Positions 15,995 to 25,465 of a DNA stretch of 64,000 nt are shown here, piece after piece. The first letter of the stretch is position 1. Every line of letters starts with the position of its first letter. The stretch comes from an uncultured Maribacter sp. Its GTDB lineage: Bacteria > Bacteroidota > Bacteroidia > Flavobacteriales > Flavobacteriaceae. Both the position numbers and the translations under genes were made by a program. The stretch covers positions 124,001-188,000 of the forward strand of contig NZ_CANMBB010000003.1 in the NCBI RefSeq assembly GCF_947495965.1, read 5' to 3'. The notes under the pieces were generated by a model. The model was given only the letters and a program-made list of their open reading frames with translations. It ran no database searches and had not been told where the DNA came from.

Positions 15995-17266
15995 TTATTC
16001 TTCGGTTCTTTTGCGGTTATAAAGTTTCCCCATATATATACCTACGCCTGCCCATAAAGCTGCTATTCCTGCTCCAATAACACCAACTGCTGCAAATCCT
16101 AACCCAAGCCCCTCTGTTAAACCTGTAAATATCCATGCCGTAACCGTATCTCCTCCCCTATAAACTACTACGTCTATTACAGGTTTTGCTTTAAACCTAG
16201 TCTCCTTATCTACCTCTGTAAAAAGCATTTCTCTGGCAGGCTTTGTAATAGCATAATTGCCTGCTCTACGACCAACTTGAAGTGCCAATAAAACTACTAT
16301 GATTGGAGCAAAAGCTAAAACCAAAATACCCGCACATACAATTAAGGGCATAATGGCTAAGGTATACCCCATTCCAATACTTTTTACAATTCTTGAAGTT
16401 GCAAAAAATGCAATCCCAAATGTTAAAACATTTACAATCCAATCTATACTGCCTAAAATTTGTGTTCGGGTTGCCCTATCATATTCTGCTAATAAATTTT
16501 TTTGTTCAAAATATACAAAGGTGCTTATCATAGTATAAAACAAAATAAATACTCCAATTGCTAATAAATATGGATTGGTTATAAACGACTTAAAGCCTGC
16601 AAATGGGTTTCCTCCTATTTTAAACTTACTTGTATCCGCAGTAATATCTTCATTTTTTAATACCTCTACCTTGATTTTAGATAAGTATACTATTATTGGA
16701 ATAGGAAATAGAAGCAATACAGATGCTACTAAAATCAAATTATCTGTTCCTGATATTCCTGCAAATACGGCTGGTATCATTGGGCCTATTAAAGCTCCTG
16801 CACTTGCCCCCGTAGCAATTGTAGCAAATAAACGTCTAGCTTGATCCTTGTTAAACAAATCTGACATGAAACTCCAAAAAACAGAAAGGTGAAACATACC
16901 GAAAACACTTATCCATATATAAAATGATTTTTCAATAAGCGTCCTATCTGTTATAGTAGACATGAAAAAATAAAAAAGCACAAAAGAAATTGCAAAAAAA
17001 GCATAAACTCCAGGCACAAGATTCTTAAACTTTACTTTAGAAACAGCTAAACCATAAAGCGCTACCACACCAGTACTTATAAAAAAGTTTAGTGTCCATA
17101 ATTGGCTAACTTCCGAATCAGACCAATCGCTTGCCATAGCATCCCTTACTGGTCTTAAAATATAATAAGCCAACATTAACACAAAAACAAGTAGAAAAGA
17201 GAATGCTGTAGCCTTAATCTCATGAGGCTCTATTTCAGAAGCTTTTTTTAATATTTTTTTTATCAT
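15995..17266 (-). CDS. NTP/NDP exchange transporter-like / MFS membrane protein
   Basis: This 423-aa protein has about 11-12 transmembrane helices. The N-terminus (ATAFSFLLVFVLMLAYYILR, then PVRDAMAS) and the FNKDQARRLFATIATGASAG segment are typical of the ATP/ADP-translocase-related NTP/NDP exchange family, which in free-living bacteria forms an MFS-like group of unknown substrate. A RRAGNYAITKPAREMLFTEV loop lies around residues 336-355. It is not evidence for energy parasitism, since related proteins occur in many non-parasitic Bacteroidetes. It precedes the ThuA-like gene by 41 bp. Substrate might be a nucleotide or a small metabolite; I cannot choose. Confidence 0.75.
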   Translation of the reverse strand: MIKKILKKASEIEPHEIKATAFSFLLVFVLMLAYYILRPVRDAMASDWSDSEVSQLWTLNFFISTGVVALYGLAVSKVKFKNLVPGVYAFFAISFVLFYFFMSTITDRTLIEKSFYIWISVFGMFHLSVFWSFMSDLFNKDQARRLFATIATGASAGALIGPMIPAVFAGISGTDNLILVASVLLLFPIPIIVYLSKIKVEVLKNEDITADTSKFKIGGNPFAGFKSFITNPYLLAIGVFILFYTMISTFVYFEQKNLLAEYDRATRTQILGSIDWIVNVLTFGIAFFATSRIVKSIGMGYTLAIMPLIVCAGILVLAFAPIIVVLLALQVGRRAGNYAITKPAREMLFTEVDKETRFKAKPVIDVVVYRGGDTVTAWIFTGLTEGLGLGFAAVGVIGAGIAALWAGVGIYMGKLYNRKRTEE

Positions 17267-17362
17267 TAGGTTGTTTTTTATTAAAAAAAGGGTGTTAATT
17301 TCTAGCGCTCCATTAGAAACGCTTTATTAATACTAATTTTTTATATAATTAGATTACAGAAA

Positions 17363-18181
17363 TTACCAAGACATTGCTTTGCCTTTATTAGTTATGAAAG
17401 TTCCACTATTTTCTATGGTAAGGTTTCCTATTGTTTGATACATAATTGGAATAGCCTCAGATACAGATAATTTTCCATATTGATTCATATCCGTTTTTAC
17501 TCCTCCTGGAGTAATAGATACAACAATGATTTTACGATCTGCCCATCTTATAGATAACTTTTTAGTTAACATATTAACACCCGCTTTACTAATACCATAA
17601 GCATCAATAGGGGTAATTTTCTTTTGGCCAGAAATACTACCATGTCCTGATGATAATTGTATTAATTTAGCTCCTTCGTTTAAATATGGTGATATAGCTT
17701 GAGCAAAAAGAGCCGCTCCCATAGTATTTACATTAAAATTTATTTGAATCCCTTTAGCTGTCCAATTTCCAAAATCCTCTTCAACAGTTACGCCGGCATT
17801 ACTAATAGCAATATCTATTTTTATTTTCTCGGACTTTAATTTATCTGATAATGCAGCCATATCTTCCTCACTAGTAACATCTAATTTTTGTACTATTAAT
17901 TGTTTTTTATACTCCTTCTTAAGCGCAAGAAGATCACTTGCCTTTTCTGGCTTACGTGCTGTTGCTATAACAATATACCCTTCTTTTAAAAAATGTTTAA
18001 CCCAACCAAGTCCCATTCCTCTATTAGACCCGGTAACTATTGCAGTTTTTTTATCCATATTAAGTTTTGTATTTAAGGGTTCACTTTTAAATTCTTTTAA
18101 AGTGCCAAAAGAACTAAAGCACAGTATAATTACCATACTTGCTACACTTACCTTTAAGTTTTGATGCATAATTTTTAACAT
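17363..18181 (-). CDS. Short-chain dehydrogenase/reductase with signal-like N-terminus
   Basis: This 272-aa classical SDR has the cofactor motif TGSNRGMG at 50-57, NAG at 128-130, and the catalytic Ser178, Tyr195 and Lys199 (YGISK). It should be an NAD(P)-dependent oxidoreductase acting on an unknown alcohol or carbonyl. The first 41 residues include a hydrophobic stretch SVASMVIILCFSSFG resembling a signal peptide, which is odd because this fold binds cytosolic NAD(P). An internal ATG at 18058 (Met42, MDKKTAIVTG) would give a normal 231-aa cytosolic SDR. I keep the long frame as annotated but regard the start as open. The next gene upstream is divergent across 389 bp. Confidence 0.85.
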   Translation of the reverse strand: MLKIMHQNLKVSVASMVIILCFSSFGTLKEFKSEPLNTKLNMDKKTAIVTGSNRGMGLGWVKHFLKEGYIVIATARKPEKASDLLALKKEYKKQLIVQKLDVTSEEDMAALSDKLKSEKIKIDIAISNAGVTVEEDFGNWTAKGIQINFNVNTMGAALFAQAISPYLNEGAKLIQLSSGHGSISGQKKITPIDAYGISKAGVNMLTKKLSIRWADRKIIVVSITPGGVKTDMNQYGKLSVSEAIPIMYQTIGNLTIENSGTFITNKGKAMSW

Positions 18182-18570
18182 AAATTGGTTTTTAATAGTT
18201 ACTATTTTTAGTATTCATGAATTAGTAAAAAAACTAATGCTCAAAAATCATATTTGAGCCATATCAAACAGAAAGAATAATAAGCATGAAAATTCTTAAA
18301 CACTTTAAAAAATAACAAACACACAACTAAAGCATTTAGAATTATGCCAAATATGTTTGATTAATGCTAATAAATCTAAAATTGGATATAGCTACATAAT
18401 AGACTTTTAAAAAAAGATAATAGACTACGTATAGACAATAGGATAAAATAAAAATATAAAATAATGAAAACCAATGTTTTACAATAATTAAATAATAACA
18501 TGATTTTTGATAATTAATTAATGATATGTATTTTTAATATTATTCCATTTACCTTAAACCCATAGAAAAA
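18182..18570. promoter_or_regulatory. 389-bp AT-rich divergent intergenic region with two adjacent inverted repeats
   Basis: No gene is visible. ATTAGT (18221-18226)/ACTAAT (18233-18238) and GCTCAAA (18239-18245)/TTTGAGC (18253-18259) are two perfect inverted repeats directly next to each other, 40-78 bp before the SDR start. They could be operators or a structured leader. The remainder is low-complexity A/T sequence without a recognisable -7 box. Confidence 0.35.
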
Positions 18571-20175
18571 ATGAAAATAAAATATATCTTAATTCCATTA
18601 ATTACCATTTTTTCTATTAAAAATTCTACGGCTCAGGATAAAACTATCTCTTCAGAAATAGAGAATACTTCTTTAAACTCAAAATTTACGAACTATGATA
18701 GCTTATTATACATTCACAATAAAGACAAATTAGAGAGCTTAAAGATTAGAGATACTACAAATGCAATTAACGCAATCATTAAAGCATCTAAAATACACAC
18801 AACTACTGGTAATTACTCTAAAGCATATGATGGCTATTGGGAAGCGTTAATATACTCTAATGCCATTTCTGATAGCATTCATAAAGTTACTATATACAGA
18901 AAGTTAGGCCTGCTTTATAGTATTTTTAGAAGAAGTGAAAAAGCAGAAGAATATTTTAATCTATCATTAAAAACAGCAAAAGACAAATCTATAGATTCTA
19001 TAATAAAATATAAAGCTTTAAATGACACATATTACATTATGTCTAGTCATAATAGAGAACAAGGTAACTACGGATTAGCCAAAAAGTATTTAGATAGCTG
19101 CCGTATTATCTATAATAGAATTTCAAAAAAAGAGTATCAATTTCTTAATGCGGAACAAGGATACATCTATTATCATGAAGGAAAATATGATTTAGCAATA
19201 AAGTTACTATTACCTAGTGAAAGTTATTTTAAAACTTACTATCCAGCGTACCTTGTTATATATTACTCCTTTTTAGGAGATATTTACTTAAAAAAAGAGG
19301 AATATCATAAAGGAGAATATTATTATTTAAAATCTCTTGATTTTTCAAAAAGGTACCAAAGTCACTCTAATTACATTCCAAATTTATATCAGAAATTAAG
19401 TGATTTATATTTTAAAATAAATAAAAAAGATTTAGCCTATAAAAACTTACAATTATCTAAAAATTTAACTGAACAATTGTTTGGAGTAAGAAGTTTTAGC
19501 AATACTGATATCTTAGAAATTAAAGATGCACACCGTATTGAAAATGAAAAACAAAAAAAGAAACTAGAAGCTGCTAGATTAAATAAACTAGAACAACAAC
19601 AAAAAATACTTTTTTTTAGAAATATTGCATTACTTGTTTCTATACTATCCCTAATTATTATTTCAGGAGTTATTATTTGGTATTTACATAAAAGAAGAAA
19701 ATCAGAAAAATTTGATTATTTAAATAAACAACAATTAAGTAAAGAAAAAAACGAAGAGGTTTTAGCTTTTAAGAATAGAGAACTAACAAGTTCTGCTCTT
19801 CAATTAGTACAAAAAGATGAACTTATTCTTGAAATAAAAAACTCTTTAGGAAAATTAAACCCCAGTAACAAAAGAGAAATAAACAAAATTCTAACGAAAA
19901 TAAAAATTAACAAAAACTTAGACTGGGAGGAATTTAATGCCCGCTTTATCTCTGTAAATAAAGTTTTTTACCGAAAACTAACCGAAACCTTTCCTGAATT
20001 AACACAACGTGATCATAGATTGTGCGCCCTAATAAAACTTAAATTCTCTAGTAAAGAAATTTCTAATTTTTTAGGAATTTCTATGGAGAGCGTAAACACC
20101 TCACGATACAGGCTTAGAAAAAAAATGAATCTAAAAAAGTCTGTAAACTTATCGGAATTTATTGGGAGGTTATAA
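18571..20175 (+). CDS. TPR - transmembrane - LuxR-type HTH regulator
   Basis: This 534-aa protein has a signal peptide (about 1-22), then helical TPR repeats from about 60 to 300 (for example YSKAYDGYWEALIYSNA and EKAEEYFNLSLKTAK). A transmembrane helix lies at about 346-370, followed by a coiled segment and a C-terminal LuxR/GerE-type HTH (LTQRDHRLCALIKLKFSSKE, then ISNFLGISMESVNTSRYRLR). This architecture is common and largely restricted to Bacteroidetes. It probably couples periplasmic protein interactions to transcription. The divergent SDR gene is a candidate target. Its last 6 bp overlap the end of the convergent DUF2490 gene. Ligand and regulon are unknown. Confidence 0.85.
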   Translation: MKIKYILIPLITIFSIKNSTAQDKTISSEIENTSLNSKFTNYDSLLYIHNKDKLESLKIRDTTNAINAIIKASKIHTTTGNYSKAYDGYWEALIYSNAISDSIHKVTIYRKLGLLYSIFRRSEKAEEYFNLSLKTAKDKSIDSIIKYKALNDTYYIMSSHNREQGNYGLAKKYLDSCRIIYNRISKKEYQFLNAEQGYIYYHEGKYDLAIKLLLPSESYFKTYYPAYLVIYYSFLGDIYLKKEEYHKGEYYYLKSLDFSKRYQSHSNYIPNLYQKLSDLYFKINKKDLAYKNLQLSKNLTEQLFGVRSFSNTDILEIKDAHRIENEKQKKKLEAARLNKLEQQQKILFFRNIALLVSILSLIIISGVIIWYLHKRRKSEKFDYLNKQQLSKEKNEEVLAFKNRELTSSALQLVQKDELILEIKNSLGKLNPSNKREINKILTKIKINKNLDWEEFNARFISVNKVFYRKLTETFPELTQRDHRLCALIKLKFSSKEISNFLGISMESVNTSRYRLRKKMNLKKSVNLSEFIGRL

Positions 20176-20898
20176 ATTTAGGTTATTCTTTTTTCTAAAA
20201 TCAGTTTTAAAATAAACAGCTAACTGTATACGATCAAAATTACTTTTTTTAAAAGTATTTTTCATGTACCCAATATCTACTTTTACACTCCTTGTTACAT
20301 TATGGCCCAACCCAATAAAAAATCTATTTTGGTTAAAGTGGGGTGCTTTTAGGTTTACAAAATATTCATTAAATATTTTAAAATATAAAGTATTGTTTAA
20401 AGGAATTTTTGCTTGTAATCTATATCTAATTCTATTATTTACAAAACTCTCTCCTACTTTATCTATCCAACGAGATTCTAATCGTATTCTATTAGAAATT
20501 AATGCGTTTTTATACTTTGATTTAAATACTAACTCTTCATATACCCAAATTTGCTTCGTATGCCCCCCAAATTCATTACCTATATATGCTTCAGAATCTA
20601 AATATGCTACTCCTATTGTAGTTTGAAAATTCTTTTTTACCTCATAGGTTAATCCTGTTCTAAAAAAAGCAAACTCATAATTACTAATGAGTTTATAATG
20701 CCTTAAAATACTCAGAGTAGGAATACTAAATTTATTAGATATTTTATTACTTCCAGAAATTATAAACCAAGACCCTAACAAATCCTCCTGTTCTTGTGCA
20801 TAGTTTACAAAGAAAGCAAGCATTAAAAGTATTGTTATACCCTTTTTAAAAGCCCTATTTAGTCCATAGTAATCTGCGCTTTTTCTAAATTTTATCAT
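20170..20898 (-). CDS. DUF2490 outer-membrane-like protein
   Basis: This 242-aa protein has an N-terminal hydrophobic export segment (about 18-34, ITILLMLAFFVNYAQ). It then shows the DUF2490 pattern: LGSWFIISGSNKI at the start of the mature part, alternating beta strands with aromatic residues, RLESRWIDK in the middle and a terminal aromatic strand (DRIQLAVYFKT). It is most likely a small beta-barrel in the outer membrane. No function is known for the family. The first residues MIKFRKSADYYGLNRAF are not typical of a signal peptide, so a start at Met26 is possible. It is convergent with the TPR regulator. Confidence 0.75.
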   Translation of the reverse strand: MIKFRKSADYYGLNRAFKKGITILLMLAFFVNYAQEQEDLLGSWFIISGSNKISNKFSIPTLSILRHYKLISNYEFAFFRTGLTYEVKKNFQTTIGVAYLDSEAYIGNEFGGHTKQIWVYEELVFKSKYKNALISNRIRLESRWIDKVGESFVNNRIRYRLQAKIPLNNTLYFKIFNEYFVNLKAPHFNQNRFFIGLGHNVTRSVKVDIGYMKNTFKKSNFDRIQLAVYFKTDFRKKNNLNL

Positions 20899-20952
20899 TA
20901 CAAAAACTCCTCTTTAGAATCAATTACAAATTTTTAAAATGCATACCTATCA

Positions 20953-21093
20953 AAACATGACATATGACATGTTTAGAATTTTTAAGCATATAAAATTTAG
21001 GTTAACATAAAGTTAAAAATAATACATCTAACAGGTTAATAATCAGAACATGATATAAGTCACATTTTATAAAAAGAAACCAATATACTTTTG
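20953..21093 (+). promoter_or_regulatory. Promoter of the usp-SLC13-pckA-pta-ackA operon with Crp/Fnr-like sites
   Basis: TACTTTTG at 21086-21093 matches the Bacteroidetes -7 box TAnnTTTG. TGA-N6-TCA at 21051-21062 (ATGATATAAGTCAC) has the half-site geometry bound by Crp/Fnr-family proteins and is centred about 40 bp before the predicted start of transcription, the class-II activator position. A second dyad, AAACATG (20953-20959)/CATGTTT (20968-20974), contains the tandem ATGACAT-ATGACAT and lies about 130 bp upstream. Sites seen; regulator inferred. Confidence 0.5.
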
Positions 21094-21130
21094 AATAGAA
21101 AATTTAAATAATCTTAAAAACAAAGTTACC

Positions 21131-21910
21131 ATGAACACAATATCTAAAATATTAGTACCCTACGATTATTCTAAAAGTGCCGATAAAGCTTTGGACTATG
21201 CTGTACAATTTGTGGCAGATGAAAAGATTAACATAAACCTCATCCATGTATCTAATAATGCAGATGATGATAAGATGCGAGACACTTATGAAAGTCTTTC
21301 CAAAAAATATGAAAACAAGCTTAAAATTCCTATGACATGGTCATTAGGTTGGGACGGTTCTGTTACAGATGTAATAATGGAAGTGCAAGAAGAAAAAAAG
21401 TCTGACTTAATTATTATGGGTACTTCAGGCTGGTCCTTAGATAAAAAGACTTCTTTAACCTCCAAACTTGTTAAAGAATCTAAATATCCAATTTTGGTTG
21501 TTCCTGAAGGCAATAAAAAACAAGAAATTAAGAATATTAGTTTGGTTTTAGGTAAAAATGAAATTGATAAGCCTACTGCCTTAAAAACCCTTTTAAGTAT
21601 TTCTCAAAAGTTTAACGCTAAAGTTCATGTGTTAACCATTCAAAATGAACCAGGAACTTTTGGATATACAGAAAGTGATGAAAAAAATGAGAATACATTA
21701 ATGTATTATCTAGAGAATTTTTACAGTGAACACACCTTTATAGAAAACCCAGATATAGTAGAAGGAATTTTTTCTTATGTGAATGAACATGATATAGATA
21801 TGATTGCTATTCTTCCTAGAAACCATACTAAAAAAGCTACTCCGTCTGATGGTTTGCTTACTAAGGAATTAATCTTAAAAGCCACAGTACCTGTATTAAC
21901 AATTGAATAA
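21131..21910 (+). CDS. Universal stress protein with tandem UspA domains
   Basis: This 259-aa cytoplasmic protein has two UspA folds. Domain 1 (about 1-132) begins ISKILVPYDYSKSADKALDY and contains the ATP-binding loop MGTSGW...LVKESKYPILVVPEG. Domain 2 (about 137-259) is less conserved and ends with the strand VPVLTIE. Such tandem Usps are often induced by anaerobiosis or stationary phase. It is the first gene of the operon with an SLC13-type transporter, PEP carboxykinase, phosphotransacetylase and acetate kinase (22-bp gap to the next gene). The Crp/Fnr-like promoter fits an oxygen- or redox-controlled role. Confidence 0.92.
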   Translation: MNTISKILVPYDYSKSADKALDYAVQFVADEKININLIHVSNNADDDKMRDTYESLSKKYENKLKIPMTWSLGWDGSVTDVIMEVQEEKKSDLIIMGTSGWSLDKKTSLTSKLVKESKYPILVVPEGNKKQEIKNISLVLGKNEIDKPTALKTLLSISQKFNAKVHVLTIQNEPGTFGYTESDEKNENTLMYYLENFYSEHTFIENPDIVEGIFSYVNEHDIDMIAILPRNHTKKATPSDGLLTKELILKATVPVLTIE

Positions 21911-21932
21911 TTAATTCTAAAAAGACAAAACC

Positions 21933-23771
21933 TTGCTAACCATAACTATAATCTTAAGTATTACGATACTACTTTTTATCTGGGGAAAATATCCGCCAGA
22001 TGTTGTAGCTATTTTATCTATGCTTACCCTTTATTTATCTGGTGTTCTTAATTTAAAAGAGACCTTAAGCGGTTTTAGTAACCCCACAGTAGTAATGATT
22101 GCTGCGTTATTTATAATTGGTGAAGGTCTTTCAAGAACTGGATGGACAGCCTTAGCAGGTAAAAAGTTTGTAGAATGGGCTGGTAACAGCGTTCCTAAGT
22201 TACTAATCATTGTAACCATGGGCTCCAGTATACTTTCTGGATTTGTAAGCAATACTGGAACTGTAGCATCCTTATTACCTGTAACTGTATCCGCTGCATG
22301 GAACGCGGGTACATTACCATCCAAACTACTAATGCCTATAGCTTTTGGTTCTAATACGGGAGGTTTGCTAACCTTAACAGGAACACCTCCAAATATTATA
22401 GCTAGTAATGCTTTGGTAGATGCTGGTTTAGAAGGGTTTTCTTTTTTTGAATTTGGTTTAATAGGAGTTCCTCTATTACTTATTGCTCTACTATATTTTA
22501 GATATGTAGGTCATAGACTTTTACCATCAAACAAAACAAAAGACCGCCCAATAGACATAGATTCTGAAATGCACAAATGGGTTAAAGATTATAGTATTGG
22601 GGATAATATGTACCGTTTTCGTATCCGTTCTATGTCTCCTCTTATAAATACAAAAATTGAAGATTGGAATTTTGAGGAGAATCATAAAGTAACCATTATG
22701 CGCTTGCGCAGAAGACATCCTAATACTTTAAAAAGAGTTCCTGAATTTGTAGAATTTCCTGAACCTAAGACTCAAATGCGCTATCATGATATTATAACAG
22801 TTAAAGGAAAAGCAAAGAATATTGATATTATAATGCGCAAATATAAATTAGGAATTATTCCTTTTAAACATACAAATTCAGAATTAAAAGAAGAGCTTAT
22901 TAATCAAGAAGTAGGGCTTTCTCAAATGCTTATAACACCTAATTCTGCTTTTGTAGGACGCAAAGTTCCTTTAGGGAGTTATTTAGATAAAAATCGCATT
23001 CAACTTTTAGGCGTGTCTCGAGATAATGCTCCACTTGTGGGGGAAGAAGTGACTATAAAACCAGGAGATGCCTTTATTATTAGAGGATCATGGAGTGCTA
23101 TAGAAGATTTACAGCAAGAATACGAACATGTTGTTATAACTGGAAATCCAGAAACAATGGCCAAAAATGTAGATAAACTTACTCTTAAATCCTATATAGC
23201 ACTAAGTACCTTAATCCTAATGATTATTTTATTAGTATTTAAAATCTTACCCGGTGCTATTGCTGCATTAGTTTGTGCAGGAGTGTTAATGCTTACTGGT
23301 TGTGTGCCTATAAACAAAGCCTACAAAGGAATAAGCTGGACAAGTGTGGTTATGATCGCCGCAATGATTCCTATGGGAGTGGCACTACAAAAAACAGGTG
23401 TTGCACAATGGGCCGCAGACACCCTTGTAACAAAGTTAGGAGCTATAAACCCTACCATGCTTTTAGGTGGTATTTTCTTATTAGCAACTGCTTTTAGTCA
23501 AACCATAAACAATTCGGCAACAGCAGTTCTAATGGCTCCAATTGCTTTAATTGCCGCTACTACGCTAGGGGTTTCTCCTAAACCATTTATGATTGTTGTA
23601 GCGGTATCGGCATCAACTGCATTTTTAACTCCTGTAGGTACTACTACCAATGCAATGGTTATGGCTGCTGGAGGTTACAAATTCCTAGATTATGTAAAAG
23701 TTGGAGCACCACTACTCTTCCTCTTTTTTATTACAACAATATTTTTAGTGCCATTATTTTGGCCATTTTAA
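21933..23771 (+). CDS. SLC13/DASS-family permease with central TrkA-C (RCK_C) domains, TTG start
   Basis: This 612-aa membrane protein has N- and C-terminal halves with about five to six helices each. Each half carries a hairpin motif of the divalent anion:sodium symporter type: LTGTPPNIIASNA near 148-160 and TPVGTTTNAMV near 568-578. Between them (about 215-410) lie two soluble regulatory domains of TrkA-C type. Related proteins move dicarboxylates, sulphate or other anions. With pckA/pta/ackA next to it, succinate or another dicarboxylate is a plausible substrate. An in-frame stop lies at 21918 and no ATG precedes the first helix, so TTG at 21933 is the only sensible start; the first downstream ATG would delete the first helix. 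Confidence 0.85.
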   Translation: MLTITIILSITILLFIWGKYPPDVVAILSMLTLYLSGVLNLKETLSGFSNPTVVMIAALFIIGEGLSRTGWTALAGKKFVEWAGNSVPKLLIIVTMGSSILSGFVSNTGTVASLLPVTVSAAWNAGTLPSKLLMPIAFGSNTGGLLTLTGTPPNIIASNALVDAGLEGFSFFEFGLIGVPLLLIALLYFRYVGHRLLPSNKTKDRPIDIDSEMHKWVKDYSIGDNMYRFRIRSMSPLINTKIEDWNFEENHKVTIMRLRRRHPNTLKRVPEFVEFPEPKTQMRYHDIITVKGKAKNIDIIMRKYKLGIIPFKHTNSELKEELINQEVGLSQMLITPNSAFVGRKVPLGSYLDKNRIQLLGVSRDNAPLVGEEVTIKPGDAFIIRGSWSAIEDLQQEYEHVVITGNPETMAKNVDKLTLKSYIALSTLILMIILLVFKILPGAIAALVCAGVLMLTGCVPINKAYKGISWTSVVMIAAMIPMGVALQKTGVAQWAADTLVTKLGAINPTMLLGGIFLLATAFSQTINNSATAVLMAPIALIAATTLGVSPKPFMIVVAVSASTAFLTPVGTTTNAMVMAAGGYKFLDYVKVGAPLLFLFFITTIFLVPLFWPF

Positions 23772-23796
23772 TTAATAACTTAAAAATTAGAATATT

Positions 23797-25428
23797 ATGG
23801 AAACAATGACAAAAACACCTACTAACTCTAGCCTAGAAAAATACGGCATTAAAGATGCAAATGTGCACTGGAATTTAGATGCAGATACTCTTCAAAAAAT
23901 AACATTAGAAAAAGGAATGGGTACAGAGACCGAGAATGGTACTCTTTGTATAAATACTGGTAAATTTACTGGTAGGTCTCCGCAAGATCGCTTCCTAGTA
24001 AAAGATGATTACACGAAAGATAAAGTTTTTTGGAACAGAACTAATAAAGGCATTAGTTCTGATAGCTTTAACCAATTATATAACGAAGTTGTAAACTACC
24101 TTTCTAATAAAGAAATTTACATACACGACGGTTATGTTTGTGCTGCTCCTGAATATCGCTTAAATGTTAGGACTATAGCAGAGTATCCATGGTCTAACTA
24201 CTTTGTAAATAATATGTTCTTAAGACTAAAAGATTCTGAATATGCAGATTTTTCTGAAGATTGGTTAGTAGTATGTGCACCAGGTTATGAAACACCAAAT
24301 GCTGAAGCTCTTGGAATACGACAAGGAAACTTCTCTATTTTAGACTTTACAAGAAAAATTGCGTTAGTAGGTGGTTCTGCTTATGCTGGAGAAATGAAGA
24401 AAGGTATTTTTAGTGCACTTAATCTTATACTGCCTATAGAAAAGAATGTTTTACCTATGCATTGCTCTGCTAACGTAGGAGAAGATGGAGAAACTGCTAT
24501 TTTCTTTGGACTTTCTGGCACAGGAAAAACTACTTTATCTGCAGATCCAAATCGTAAGCTAATTGGAGATGATGAGCATGGTTGGACAGCTGATAATACC
24601 ATTTTTAATTTTGAAGGTGGTTGTTATGCTAAAGTAGTAGATTTAACCGAGGAAAAAGAACCCGATATTTTTCGTGCAATTCGCCCTGGAGCTATGCTAG
24701 AAAATATTGTTTTTAAGGAAGGAACAAAAGAGGTAGATTATGCAGATACTTCTATTACTCAAAATACAAGAGTAAGTTATCCAATACATCATATAGATAA
24801 CATTATGGAACCTTCTTTTGCACAAAATCCTAAAAATATTTTCTTTTTAACTTGTGATGCTTTTGGGGTTTTACCTCCAATATCTAAACTTACACCAGGA
24901 CAAGCTGCGTATCATTTTATATCTGGATATACCGCTAAAGTTGCTGGTACAGAAGCTGGTATTACAGAACCAGTACCATCCTTTTCTGCTTGTTTTGGAG
25001 AACCATTTATGCCATTACACCCTACAGTATATGCAGAAATGTTAAGTAAAAAAATGACCGAAGCTGGCGTAAATGTATGGCTAGTAAATACAGGTTGGAG
25101 CGGCGGACCTTATGGTGTAGGTTCTAGAATAAAGTTACGCTACACAAGAACTATGATTACAGAGGCTATGAAAGGAGCCCTTAATGATGTAGATTATGAA
25201 CAGCATCCTGTGTTTGGGTTACACATGCCAAAATATATACACGATGTACCTTCAGAAATATTAGACCCAATGAATACTTGGTTACAAAAAGGAGCATATG
25301 TTAGTAAAGCTATACAATTAGCACACTCTTTTCATTTAAATTTTGATAAATTTATAGATCAAGCATCTAATGAGATTATGCATGGTGGGCCGTTAATTGA
25401 CACACATCAAGGTTTAGCTCACTTGTAA
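23797..25428 (+). CDS. pckA: Phosphoenolpyruvate carboxykinase (ATP)
   Basis: This 543-aa cytosolic enzyme interconverts oxaloacetate + ATP and PEP + ADP + CO2. The kinase P-loop GLSGTGKTT is at 238-246, followed by LIGDDEHGWT (kinase 2 / metal site), and an N-terminal FTGRSPQDRF segment that belongs to the substrate site. Length is typical of the ATP-dependent form. It sits 25 bp after the SLC13-type gene. In Bacteroidetes this enzyme can run in the carboxylating direction during succinate fermentation, making ATP. That use fits the acetate genes that follow, but gluconeogenesis is equally possible. Confidence 0.97.
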   Translation: METMTKTPTNSSLEKYGIKDANVHWNLDADTLQKITLEKGMGTETENGTLCINTGKFTGRSPQDRFLVKDDYTKDKVFWNRTNKGISSDSFNQLYNEVVNYLSNKEIYIHDGYVCAAPEYRLNVRTIAEYPWSNYFVNNMFLRLKDSEYADFSEDWLVVCAPGYETPNAEALGIRQGNFSILDFTRKIALVGGSAYAGEMKKGIFSALNLILPIEKNVLPMHCSANVGEDGETAIFFGLSGTGKTTLSADPNRKLIGDDEHGWTADNTIFNFEGGCYAKVVDLTEEKEPDIFRAIRPGAMLENIVFKEGTKEVDYADTSITQNTRVSYPIHHIDNIMEPSFAQNPKNIFFLTCDAFGVLPPISKLTPGQAAYHFISGYTAKVAGTEAGITEPVPSFSACFGEPFMPLHPTVYAEMLSKKMTEAGVNVWLVNTGWSGGPYGVGSRIKLRYTRTMITEAMKGALNDVDYEQHPVFGLHMPKYIHDVPSEILDPMNTWLQKGAYVSKAIQLAHSFHLNFDKFIDQASNEIMHGGPLIDTHQGLAHL

Positions 25429-25465
25429 ATTAAAACAAAAAAACTGTCACTTTATATAATTTAAA

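Noticed and set aside
15995-17266. Evidence for an energy-parasitic lifestyle from an ATP/ADP translocase-like protein
   Set aside because: The protein belongs to a broader MFS-like relative group found in free-living bacteria; nothing else here suggests parasitism.
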